Assembly (NCBI GenBank): GCA_021413705.1
Contig: JAIOPX010000153.1
Coordinates: 1-32,608, forward strand
Source: Planctomycetota bacterium
Lineage (GTDB): Bacteria > Planctomycetota > Planctomycetia > Pirellulales > UBA7805
DNA: 32,608 nt
Reading direction: 5' to 3'
Part shown: piece after piece, positions 22,641-30,695 of the stretch
Position numbering within the stretch: the stretch's first letter is position 1
Layout: each line of letters begins with the position of its first letter
Notes under the pieces: generated by a model
Seen by the model: the letters and a program-made list of their open reading frames with translations, nothing else
The model's database searches: none
Told to the model about the DNA's origin: nothing
Translations under genes and position numbers: made by a program

Positions 22641-24593
22641 ATGCAACGCAGCCATTTTCTCTTTGCTTCGATGCTGGCGGCCCTCCTCGGTACCGCCGTG
22701 CTGGCCGACAGTGGCGGACGCGCGCCGCGCGCTGAACTGAAGAGCATCTACTCCACGACTCACAAGGTCGCGGAATTTCGGCAAGCCGGGACGAAAGCCG
22801 TTGCCCTGGTCTTTGTGACCGACACGTGTCCCGTGGCCCAGCGCTATCTGCCCCGACTCCGTGAATTGCATGAAGCGTATCACGACCGCGGAGTGCAATT
22901 TCTGGCGATCTACTGCGGAACAGGTGTGGACGTCTGGAAGATGGCACAGCATGCGCACGATCAGGATGTGCCGTTTCCCGTCCTGCTGGATGTCGAGCAG
23001 CGCCTGGCGGGCGAACTGGGCGCCGAGCGAACGCCTGAGGCGTTCTTGTTGAACAACAAGCTGGAAAAAGTGTACCAGGGCGCGATCGACAATCAGTTTT
23101 CCGTTCGCGGACAGCTCGCCAACCCGACGCGGCAATATCTGCGTGATGCGATCGAGCGCGTTTTGGCAGGCCAGGCCGTCGATTCGGAGCAGGTGCCTGC
23201 GTCGGGCTGTCCGATTGAGAAGGGGCGTCCCGCGGGCAGCCGCGACAAGATCACCTACTATCGAGACATTGCGCCCATTCTGCAGGCGCGCTGCCAGGCC
23301 TGCCATCGCCAGGGGGGGCTGGGGCCCTTCGAATTGAAGACATACGCTGACGCCTATGACAACAGCGAGAAAATCCGCGAGGTGGTTGTCGATCATCGCA
23401 TGCCTCCCTGGCACGGCGTGCTGAATCCCAAGTTTGGCGAACTGCTCAACGACAAGCGGCTGACGGACGAGGAGTTGCGCAAGCTTGTCGGCTGGATCGA
23501 CAGCGGCGGGCCGGAAGGGAATCGGGCGGATTCGCCCGCACCCCTCCGCTTGCCGGATGCGAAAACGTGGAGCATCGGCCAGCCCGACTACGTCTACCAG
23601 ATGCCGCAGCCTTTTCGCGTGCCGAAAAACGGCGTGCTCGACTACCAGTTCTTCCGAGTTAAGCTGAACCTGCCGCAGGACCGCTGGATTCAGGCCGTAC
23701 AAATACGGCCCGGCAACGCCGAGGTCGTGCACCATGTTGCGCTGCACCTCGTGAAAGCGGGCAACGAGCGGTTCGAGGGGCTCGCAGGCATGCTGAAGCT
23801 CTACGGGTTCAGCGCGGACCAGGCCAAATTGATCAACGACTACGTGCCGGGCGACGCGTACAACGCCAAGACCTATCCGCCCACCGAGGCGGTCCGCCTT
23901 CCGCGCGGCACCGACCTCGTCTTCGAGGTGCATTACACTCCGAACAACCGCGCAGCGACAACGGACCAGTCGCAAGCGGCGTTCCGCTGGGCCGGCAGCC
24001 CACCGCTCGATGAAGTGTTGACTCAGGTGTTTCGCAAGCCGATCGGCGGCTTTCGCATTCCACCGCACGAACATCACTACACGATGGAAGACAGCTACTA
24101 CTTCAAAGACGACGTGCTGATCGACGCCATTCGGCCCCACTTCCACCTCCGCGGTAAGTCGTTCCGGCTGGAGATCGTCAGGCGTGATGATGACAGCGAC
24201 GAGATTGTAGAACGCGAAACGGTGCTGGCCGTGCCGGTGTGGGACGCGAACTGGCAGCGAACGTACGAATTGAAAACGCCGCTGAAACTTCTCGCCGGCA
24301 CCGAACTCTTGGCGACAGGACATTGGGACAACTCGAAGCTCAATCCCAACAATCCGGACCCTTCGGCCACGGTCGAATGGGGCCAGCAATCGACCGACGA
24401 GATGTTTAGCACCCGCTTCAAGTACCGCCTCGTGAGTGAGGGCAGGGAGCCGACGAGCGGAGGGCCGACCTCCGCTTCGCGGCAGTACCCGCCCCCCGTT
24501 GTCCCCACTGCAGAACCCGGGGGCTTACGCCCCCCGCTCGCCAATGCCGCCACTGCTCCGCGGCAGCCAGGCGACCAGAATCGAGCACCATGA
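22641..24593 (+). CDS. Redoxin - cytochrome c - copper type II monooxygenase-like fusion protein
   Basis: This 650-residue exported protein has a signal peptide (about 1-22). A thioredoxin-fold redoxin domain (30-180) has DTCPVAQRY with a single Cys63. A c-type haem motif CQACH (218-222) follows YYRDIAPILQARC, with MPPW as the likely distal Met. The C-terminal half (about 320-600) resembles copper type II ascorbate-dependent monooxygenases, with VVHHVALH, LVFEVHYTPN and IDAIRPHFHLRGKSF as copper-ligand-type His motifs. This architecture is typical of planctomycetes and related groups; the substrate is unknown. AAGGGG precedes the ATG. The last 50 residues are low complexity and come from palindromic repeat DNA. 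The next gene overlaps by four bases. Confidence 0.85.
   Translation: MQRSHFLFASMLAALLGTAVLADSGGRAPRAELKSIYSTTHKVAEFRQAGTKAVALVFVTDTCPVAQRYLPRLRELHEAYHDRGVQFLAIYCGTGVDVWKMAQHAHDQDVPFPVLLDVEQRLAGELGAERTPEAFLLNNKLEKVYQGAIDNQFSVRGQLANPTRQYLRDAIERVLAGQAVDSEQVPASGCPIEKGRPAGSRDKITYYRDIAPILQARCQACHRQGGLGPFELKTYADAYDNSEKIREVVVDHRMPPWHGVLNPKFGELLNDKRLTDEELRKLVGWIDSGGPEGNRADSPAPLRLPDAKTWSIGQPDYVYQMPQPFRVPKNGVLDYQFFRVKLNLPQDRWIQAVQIRPGNAEVVHHVALHLVKAGNERFEGLAGMLKLYGFSADQAKLINDYVPGDAYNAKTYPPTEAVRLPRGTDLVFEVHYTPNNRAATTDQSQAAFRWAGSPPLDEVLTQVFRKPIGGFRIPPHEHHYTMEDSYYFKDDVLIDAIRPHFHLRGKSFRLEIVRRDDDSDEIVERETVLAVPVWDANWQRTYELKTPLKLLAGTELLATGHWDNSKLNPNNPDPSATVEWGQQSTDEMFSTRFKYRLVSEGREPTSGGPTSASRQYPPPVVPTAEPGGLRPPLANAATAPRQPGDQNRAP
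24456..24536. repeat. Two palindromes translated in the C-terminal tail of the redoxin fusion
   Basis: AGCGGAGG-GCCGA-CCTCCGCT (24456-24476) is a perfect 8-bp hairpin. CGGGGGC-TTA-CGCCCCCCG (24518-24536) is a second GC-rich hairpin. Both lie after the last conserved domain and are read as SGGPTSA and PGGLRPPLA. The phrase GGGGGCTTACGCCCCCCGCTCG looks like a planctomycete dispersed repeat. Confidence 0.65.
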
Positions 24594-25954
24594 GTTCCTA
24601 CACCGATCGCTTTTTGTGTTGCGGCCTATTGACGGCGGCGCTTGCTTCCGCGATGCCGCTGCCGGCGCAAGAATCCCCTGGCGGCGTCATTGTCGTCTCG
24701 GACGGGTTGGTCCGCGCTCTAGTGGCCCGACCTATCGAAGAGCGGCACAGCATCGTCCAAACGCTGATGGGCACTTATACCGAAGGGACGGTGATCATCA
24801 AGGGTCAGCTCGACGTGCAGTTCGTGCCGTCGCGCCGGAGCGGGGAACTGGAACTGCGCCTCCGGGGTACCGCCACGCTTGCGGACGCGATCGGCTATTC
24901 CGGCCCCGTCACCGTCCGTAGCTCGTCGCAGACGACCATTGACGCCATCAAGCGGATCTCGCTGACGACCGCGGGCTTGCAATGGCAGCCGAGCCAAGTG
25001 CGCTGCTCGACGCAGATCGAAATCCAAGACATCGAGGCGCGGCGCCGGATCATTGAGCGAATGGCGTGGCGTCGCGCAGGGCGCATGCAAGCGAGCGTTG
25101 AGCAGGCGGCTTCCAGACAGGCGGAGCGGCAAACCGCGCACAGTATGGATCGCCTGGCCGACCGCGGGCTCGAGACAGGAAGCGACGTGCTCCGGGAAAA
25201 AATGAGGCAGTACGTCACTATGCTTGAGTTGCGGAAGCGACTGCACATCCGTACCACGGAAGAACGCTTGGTCATGGCCATGTTTCCCTCATCCGAGCGG
25301 CCTTTGACGATGAGCTACCAACCCCCCGTCGATCGCCAATCCGACGGCACCGTTGTGCTGCATGAGGCGCTGGCAGGCGATGTGAGCCAATCGCTGTTGG
25401 CCGGCTGCCAGGTCCGCGATGATGAATTCCTGGCGATGATGAAGCTACTGGTGGGTGACGCGCCGCGGCCGCTGTGGGTTCACGCCCGTCAACCGCGCTG
25501 GTCGGTCACCTTTGCGAAGACTCGGCCGCTGGACGTCCATTTTTCTCAGGGCCAGGTCCGCTTCCGCATGGCCCTGGATCGCCTGCTGATCGACGGGAAG
25601 GAAGCGGTCGAGCCGATGAACTTGGAAGCGAACTATGCACTATCGATCTCCGCCGACGGTCCCGTGCTCGTTCGTCGCGGCCCGGTTCATCTCCAGGATG
25701 AGTCGGGGCGCACCCTGGCTGAGCCCACGGCAGCTCAACAATTTGTGGGGCGAAAACTTGGCGGCGTCTTTTTGCCGGAGATTCGGTTCCTAGGGCTCAT
25801 TCCACCCGCGGGGAGCAATTGGGAACCGCTACGAGGGCTGGAGTTGAAAGAACTGACTTCCGAGAACGGCTGGCTGAAATTGAGCTACCAACTCGTCCCC
25901 AATACCCATCGTGCCCCGCTGCCCATCTCACTGGAGCCGCAGGCAGCGCGATGA
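24590..25954 (+). CDS. Secreted hypothetical protein coupled to the redoxin fusion
   Basis: This 454-residue protein is of unknown family. Residues 1-26 form a signal peptide (LLTAALASAMPLPAQ). A beta-rich region (about 30-145; GGVIVVSDGLVRALVARPIEE, EGTVIIKGQLDVQFVP) is followed by an Arg/Gln-rich helical hinge (about 150-215; RRRIIERMAWRRAGRMQASVEQ) and another beta-rich domain (225-450) with paired strands (PRWSVTFAKTRPLDVHF, GQVRFRMALDRLLIDG). The build suggests a periplasmic beta sandwich with a helical insertion; no catalytic motif was found. The ATG overlaps the stop of the redoxin gene (ATGA), so the two proteins are probably made together and may interact. Confidence 0.75.
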   Translation: MSSYTDRFLCCGLLTAALASAMPLPAQESPGGVIVVSDGLVRALVARPIEERHSIVQTLMGTYTEGTVIIKGQLDVQFVPSRRSGELELRLRGTATLADAIGYSGPVTVRSSSQTTIDAIKRISLTTAGLQWQPSQVRCSTQIEIQDIEARRRIIERMAWRRAGRMQASVEQAASRQAERQTAHSMDRLADRGLETGSDVLREKMRQYVTMLELRKRLHIRTTEERLVMAMFPSSERPLTMSYQPPVDRQSDGTVVLHEALAGDVSQSLLAGCQVRDDEFLAMMKLLVGDAPRPLWVHARQPRWSVTFAKTRPLDVHFSQGQVRFRMALDRLLIDGKEAVEPMNLEANYALSISADGPVLVRRGPVHLQDESGRTLAEPTAAQQFVGRKLGGVFLPEIRFLGLIPPAGSNWEPLRGLELKELTSENGWLKLSYQLVPNTHRAPLPISLEPQAAR

Positions 25955-26008
25955 CATCAGGCAAGCTTGGCTTGGTGAATTGGCGGGTCGAGTCGCTGAT
26001 CGCACCAG

Positions 26009-27292
26009 CTAAAACGTGAGAATCCCGTCCACGCCCAGCATGAGTTGCGTGCTGTCGGCGCCGTCGTCATAGGGCTGAACCGCCTGGTTACCATCGAACC
26101 AGTCGGCCCGAATCTCTGGCCGGATCGTCAGGTTGGTGGTGGGGGTCCAATTGAGGCCCGCGGCGAGCGAGTAAAAATTGCCCACAAACGGTACCTTGTT
26201 GGGATTGCTCGGGCGATTCAGGCCGACGCGCGTTCCCTCCTCGTCGCGAAACCACTCAAATCGCACTCCCGCTTTCCAGCAATCGTTGAGGGTGCGGTAG
26301 AGGTATTGATCAATCCCGTACCAATAGGCTGTGCCGCCGTCGGGCGCTCCCTGATCCTGCGAACCCAGCCATTGATGAAATACGTACTCGGTCTTGCAGT
26401 TTACCGGAAGGGAAACGAGCCAGCTATAGCGGGTGCGATTCGTGAACTCCGTTGGGATAGGCAAATTGCCAGGGTTGTTGATGTCCTTGCCCGTCACGAC
26501 ACCCAGCGATGTCCACCAGCCTGACTCACCCGTGAATTTCGCTTTGGCAAGCACATTCAAGTTGTCACTGGGCGCGCGGTCGAGTGTATCCCATTGGTTG
26601 GTCAGACCAGTTTGAAACTCCCAGGCATCGCACGGCTTCCAGGTGGCGAGTCCGCCCCAGTGGGTGAATGGCCCGGCGAACTGGTAACTATAGGCCTTCG
26701 AGTAAAAGAAATTGCCGACCGCGGGTAATCCTTCGTACCCGATGATCGAATAAAAATGTCCCACCTTGAGCGACAGGTCCGTTCTTCCCACCTCGATGTA
26801 GGCCTGCGGGATGGCGAGGCCGTAGTATTCGGGGTTCCATTGCAGTGCGCCATTGTCAGTGGTTTCCAATCCGACGGACTGGGCGAGAAAAAAGTCTTCG
26901 CCGTAGATGACGTCGAGCCGGCCTCCAATTCCAAAGCAGCCGTTGCAGCCGAGTTTCCTTTCCGCCACGAGGTACATCTGGTTGAGCATCAGCTCGTTGG
27001 AGCGATCGACAGCGTTGTAAGGGCCGTTGAATTTGCTGCTCGGGCTGCCGGTATTACCGACAAAACCCGCGTCCAACCAGCCATAAATGTCGAAACCGGC
27101 GTACTGCTCCGGAAACAGCCGCCAGGGCCCACAGTCAGCGCACTCGTTTTCGCAATCATCGCATTCCTGGCAGGAGGCATTACCTTCTACGGCTTTGCCT
27201 TCCTCGAAAGATGCGAGTTGTTGTCCGGTCGCCGTCGCGCAGAGAAACGCGAGAGTGACGCCAACGATGCTAGCACTGAGTCGAGCTTCCAT
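26009..27292 (-). CDS. BBP2-family outer-membrane beta-barrel porin
   Basis: I start at the ATG at 27292, preceded by GAAGGTGGAG, giving 427 residues; the frame is open 70 codons further, but that leader is not protein-like. Residues 1-22 are a signal peptide. A short Cys-rich stretch (ASCQECDDCENECADCGPW, about 35-53) precedes the barrel. Barrel strands such as FDIYGWLDAGFVGNTG, GIGGRLDVIYGEDFF, LSLKVGHFYSIIGYEG, WEFQTGLTNQWDTLD and LTIRPEIRADWFDGN alternate hydrophobic and polar residues. The protein ends in VDGILTF, an aromatic terminal Omp signal. The pattern matches OmpL-like beta-barrel porin 2 of planctomycetes. The cargo is not known. A decayed second copy of its 3' end lies at 21986-22110. 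Confidence 0.87.
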   Translation of the reverse strand: MEARLSASIVGVTLAFLCATATGQQLASFEEGKAVEGNASCQECDDCENECADCGPWRLFPEQYAGFDIYGWLDAGFVGNTGSPSSKFNGPYNAVDRSNELMLNQMYLVAERKLGCNGCFGIGGRLDVIYGEDFFLAQSVGLETTDNGALQWNPEYYGLAIPQAYIEVGRTDLSLKVGHFYSIIGYEGLPAVGNFFYSKAYSYQFAGPFTHWGGLATWKPCDAWEFQTGLTNQWDTLDRAPSDNLNVLAKAKFTGESGWWTSLGVVTGKDINNPGNLPIPTEFTNRTRYSWLVSLPVNCKTEYVFHQWLGSQDQGAPDGGTAYWYGIDQYLYRTLNDCWKAGVRFEWFRDEEGTRVGLNRPSNPNKVPFVGNFYSLAAGLNWTPTTNLTIRPEIRADWFDGNQAVQPYDDGADSTQLMLGVDGILTF

Positions 27293-27340
27293 GCTCCACC
27301 TTCTTTTGAATTGGCCGTGGCGATGATCGCCAGGAAATGA

Positions 27341-27364
27341 GGGCTCCCGGTTGAACGGGAGCCC
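27341..27364 (-). promoter_or_regulatory. Leader hairpin upstream of the BBP2 porin
   Basis: GGGCTCCCG and CGGGAGCCC are exact complements around a 6-nt loop, about 50 bases before the porin ATG. On the porin strand it is not followed by a T-run, so attenuation or mRNA stabilisation is only a guess. Confidence 0.5.
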
Positions 27365-27437
27365 GGAGGGTAAGTTACTTTGCCAGTTATCGTCAGGGTG
27401 AAATCGTCGCCAGCACCTTATGCCGCAACAACCTAAT

Positions 27438-27458
27438 AGCTTGCCGAAACGGCAAGCT
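27438..27458. repeat. Perfect 9-bp hairpin AGCTTGCCG-AAA-CGGCAAGCT
   Basis: The two arms are exact reverse complements with a 3-nt loop, 146 bases upstream of the porin start. It could be a second leader hairpin, an operator or one of the dispersed palindromes of this genome. Confidence 0.55.
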
Positions 27459-27775
27459 CCCTGGGGTGGACGCCAGGAGCGAGAGTATCGTGCGAACTGC
27501 AATCATTCTTGGGCTTCGACCTGGACAAAAAAGCAGTACGTCATTGCTGCGATGCAGAGAACCGTAGAACCAGGATTCGTTCGACAACCGTGATTGCGCT
27601 ACCAGTCTGCAAATGTTCGATCTCCCGTGTTCGGCAGAAACCCTTGCGAGCATGGGTTCTTCGCGCTTGTGCTGCCCAACCGGGATAAGCCAATACTTTC
27701 CGTTAATTACCTGTTAATACTTATCCGCCAATGATACACTGACGTTCGTGCCAAGATCTTTTCTTGAGGTTCCCC

Positions 27776-29638
27776 ATGTCACTCCTAACAGCGGACGCCG
27801 AGCGCGTGGTGGCTTGGTTGAAGACGGTTCGATTTTGTGACGGCTTGAATTCCGATCAACTTGCAGCCGTCGCCGGCGACATTGGCATCCGACCGTTCGT
27901 CGCCGGTGAGACGCTCGCGTCGGCCGGTGACGAGGTCACCGAGTTTTGGATCCTGGTTGAAGGAGAGCTCGACACCTTTCTGACCGATCCCCGCGGACGG
28001 GAAAAGTGGCTCGGCACGATACGACAAGGCGAAACGGTGGGCGAGATCGTCATTCTGGAGAATGCGCCGACGCGACCCCTTCGCTTCTCGGCGCGGACCC
28101 ATGGCACGCTGTTGTTCGCGCCGGCAGCGCTGTTGCATGAGTGGGTCAAGAACTATCCGCAGATGATGCAGAACCTGTTTCTCACGTTGAGCGAGCGCTT
28201 CCGAGCCGTGGCGGGCGCGGCATCGCGCAACCTGCCGTCGCCCCGGGTAGGCATCGTCGCCATGTCGCCGCGGGCCTGCGTGCTGGCTGGACGCCTGGCG
28301 GCGCGCTTGCTCGCGAAGGGGGAACGATTGCGAGCTTGGGCTTCTCAGCCGTCGGGCTTGACATCGACAGGGAGTTGGCCCGACGCCTTGCCTATTGAAA
28401 AACTTGCGGTTGGCGATGCTCCGCATTTGCAGCCACCGACACCCGAGGTCGATCGGCAAATGGTTGTCTGGTCGCCCGGCTCCGACGGTCGGACGGATTA
28501 CAGGCAATTACTGGGATGTGACGAATTGCTGTGGCTGCTCGAACCGCGCGACGTGGCGAATTTGAGCCAGGGCATCGCTTCCTTGAAGTCGCTGTCGGCA
28601 GAGCTGGCCGAAAAGGTGCGCATTGTCTGGTTGCTCGATGCCGATACTCCGGTGGCTCCGCTGCTGAGTGGCTGGGAGTTCAAAAAGCCCGATGTGAAGG
28701 TCGCGGTCGATTCGACGGGGGACACCTTGTCGCGGAACGAACGCCAGGGGCTCGACCGACTTGTCAGAGCGTTGCGCGGCATTTCGGTGGGGATCGCATT
28801 GGCTGGCGGCGGTGCAAAAGGTATGGCCCACTTCGGCGTGTTGCACGCACTGGAGGAGGCAGGACTGTCGTTCGACATCATGTCGGGCACCAGCGCTGGG
28901 GCCATGGCGGGAATTCTTTACGCCTCGGGCATGTCGCCGCAGCAGGCGATCCAGAACTTCCAGAACGATCTGACGCCCTGGCGGCTGATTCGCTACTTGC
29001 CCAAGTGGCCCAACTTGTATCTCGTGTCGCAGTACCGCCGCCGTGCCTGGGATGCCATGCTGCGGAAATACCTCCACGATTGGAAACTGGAGCAACTGGC
29101 GATTCCGTTTAATGCGGTTACGGTCGATTTGGTGCAAGTGCGCACCGTGGTGCGGCGGCAAGGGGACGCGGTCCACGCCATCCTCGAAAGCATTAACTTG
29201 CCGATCGTCTCAAGACCCATTCTGCGCGACGGCATGGCCCTGGTCGATGGGGGAGTACTCAACAATCTGCCAGCCGATGTGCTTGCCGAAAGTGGCGCCG
29301 ACTTCGTCGTGGGTGTGGACGTTTCCAGCCGCGTGCGCAACGAGTTCGCGGGCAATCGCCCCGACATGCCGACGGTAAACATGAAAAATGCCGGCGCTCT
29401 GGACACGCTGTTTCGCATTTTCGAGTCCCAGGCGCACAACATGGGTAAGATGCGGAATCGAGCGGTCGATTTCTGGATTAAGCCAGACACGTCGGGTTTC
29501 GGCCTGGCCGAGTTTCACCGCACCGCTGAGATTGCAGCCGCTGGCGAGGCCGCAGCGCTCGACACCATTGCGGAGCTCAAACAGCGGCTGCAAGAGTTGG
29601 AAAAGCAATTGCTCAAACAGCCCAGATCTCGCGTTTAA
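27776..29638 (+). CDS. Patatin-like phospholipase with N-terminal cyclic-nucleotide-binding domain (NTE family)
   Basis: I choose the ATG at 27776, with TTGAGG seven bases before it; the protein has 620 residues. Residues about 15-130 form a cNMP-binding (CAP-like) domain (FVAGETLASAGDEVTEFWILVEGELD, GETVGEIVILENAPTRPL). The middle resembles the NTE-type linker domain. The patatin catalytic domain is at about 335-530: oxyanion loop GGGAKG (344-349), nucleophile Ser373 in GTSAG and Asp491 in VDGGVLNNLP. The C-terminus ends in a short coiled coil (ELKQRLQELEKQLLKQ). These Ser-Asp dyad enzymes hydrolyse phospholipids or lysophospholipids, here possibly under nucleotide control. An Lnb_N membrane protein follows. 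Confidence 0.92.
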   Translation: MSLLTADAERVVAWLKTVRFCDGLNSDQLAAVAGDIGIRPFVAGETLASAGDEVTEFWILVEGELDTFLTDPRGREKWLGTIRQGETVGEIVILENAPTRPLRFSARTHGTLLFAPAALLHEWVKNYPQMMQNLFLTLSERFRAVAGAASRNLPSPRVGIVAMSPRACVLAGRLAARLLAKGERLRAWASQPSGLTSTGSWPDALPIEKLAVGDAPHLQPPTPEVDRQMVVWSPGSDGRTDYRQLLGCDELLWLLEPRDVANLSQGIASLKSLSAELAEKVRIVWLLDADTPVAPLLSGWEFKKPDVKVAVDSTGDTLSRNERQGLDRLVRALRGISVGIALAGGGAKGMAHFGVLHALEEAGLSFDIMSGTSAGAMAGILYASGMSPQQAIQNFQNDLTPWRLIRYLPKWPNLYLVSQYRRRAWDAMLRKYLHDWKLEQLAIPFNAVTVDLVQVRTVVRRQGDAVHAILESINLPIVSRPILRDGMALVDGGVLNNLPADVLAESGADFVVGVDVSSRVRNEFAGNRPDMPTVNMKNAGALDTLFRIFESQAHNMGKMRNRAVDFWIKPDTSGFGLAEFHRTAEIAAAGEAAALDTIAELKQRLQELEKQLLKQPRSRV

Positions 29639-29698
29639 CCGCGGTCTGCACACGCTGGGATCGTTGCCTCACGTCATTCTCAATTGGTATCTGGTGTC

Positions 29699-30673
29699 AT
29701 GACTTTACTCGCAGGGCTGTTCATCGGGCTTGTCGTTGTCCCGACAACCATCTGGATGGCACTGGCGGTCCATTACCACGCGCGTCGGCCGTGGCTGCGG
29801 TGGTTCGCGTCCTTCGTCCCCTTGGTCGTTGTGGGGACAAGCCTGGGAGTGTTGCCGCTTGTGCCCTGGGCGCTCGCCGTGTGGCTGGGGTTGCTGGCGA
29901 TAACTTTCGTGTGGTGGTTTTCGCTGCGCCCAAGATTGGACCGTGATTGGGCCGCGGGGATGGAGGTGCTGCCCTGCCTCGAACTGATCGGGGACTCGCT
30001 CCGCGTGCGGAACTTCCGCAACTTCAGTTACACGGCGGCGGGCGAACCGATCCCTCGCTATGAGGAACGAATGTTTGACCTGGCAAAACTGTCGTCGCTG
30101 GATTATTTCTTGTCGCACTGGTCGGGACCGGTCATGGCCCACACGCTGGTGAGCTTCGGGTTTGGCGACGAGCAATTTCTGTGTGTCTCGGTCGAAGCTC
30201 GCCGCCAGCGCTGGCAATCGTATTCGCCGCTGTGGGGATTGTTTCGCTCATATCAATTAATGTTTGTCTTCGGGGACGAGCGCGACATTGTCCGGCTGCG
30301 GACGAATATCCGCCGGGAGCGCGTGTATATGTATCGTCTGCGTTTGCCTCCGGACCATTTGCGACGACTGCTGCTCGACTACGTCAGCCGAGTCGAGAGG
30401 CTGGCCACGCAACCTGCCTGGTACAACTCTATCACCAGCAACTGTACCACCAATCTTTTCTACCGCGGCCAGGCGCCCGTGCCGTGGTGGAACAAACTTG
30501 GCATTTTCCTCAACGGCTTTTCGGCGCGCACGATGTATCGACTCGGCTACTTGAGCGACAGCCTGCCGTTTACGGAATTGCAGGCCCGCAGTGCCATTCG
30601 TGAACGAGCCTTGGCCGCCGGCGACGCCGCAGACTTCTCCCGCCAAATCCGCGAGCCGATGGTGATGCCTTAG
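29699..30673 (+). CDS. Lnb_N (DUF4105) domain membrane protein
   Basis: This 324-residue protein (ATG at 29699; a TTG five codons upstream is possible) has two or three N-terminal membrane helices (about 2-24, 37-53, 55-76) and then a Lnb_N/DUF4105 domain at about 105-260. The conserved motifs are AHTLVSFGFGDEQFLCVSVEAR with His148, FRSYQLMFVFGDERDIVRLR, and WYNSITSNCTTNLFYR with Cys249; His and Cys are the expected catalytic pair. Lnb proteins of Enterococcus and Bacillus move an acyl chain in bacterial lipoproteins; whether planctomycete members do so is inference. It lies 60 bases after the patatin gene on the same strand and is probably in one operon with it. Confidence 0.85.
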   Translation: MTLLAGLFIGLVVVPTTIWMALAVHYHARRPWLRWFASFVPLVVVGTSLGVLPLVPWALAVWLGLLAITFVWWFSLRPRLDRDWAAGMEVLPCLELIGDSLRVRNFRNFSYTAAGEPIPRYEERMFDLAKLSSLDYFLSHWSGPVMAHTLVSFGFGDEQFLCVSVEARRQRWQSYSPLWGLFRSYQLMFVFGDERDIVRLRTNIRRERVYMYRLRLPPDHLRRLLLDYVSRVERLATQPAWYNSITSNCTTNLFYRGQAPVPWWNKLGIFLNGFSARTMYRLGYLSDSLPFTELQARSAIRERALAAGDAADFSRQIREPMVMP

Positions 30674-30695
30674 CAATGGTCGCCCGTCAGGCTGG

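Larger units (their letters stand above)
27293..27775. other. Divergent intergenic region between the BBP2 porin and patatin genes
   Basis: These 483 bases have no convincing gene. Two perfect 9-bp hairpins (27341-27364 and 27438-27458) lie on the porin side. Upstream of the patatin gene is the AT-rich stretch GTTAATTACCTGTTAATAC with a repeated GTTAAT, likely its promoter zone, though I could not assign -35/-10 boxes with certainty. Confidence 0.5.

Noticed and set aside
22566..24389. Long open frame on the minus strand (607 codons)
   Set aside because: It is antisense to the redoxin fusion, whose domains and motifs are clear. GC-rich codon use keeps the opposite strand open, and the translated product shows no domain.
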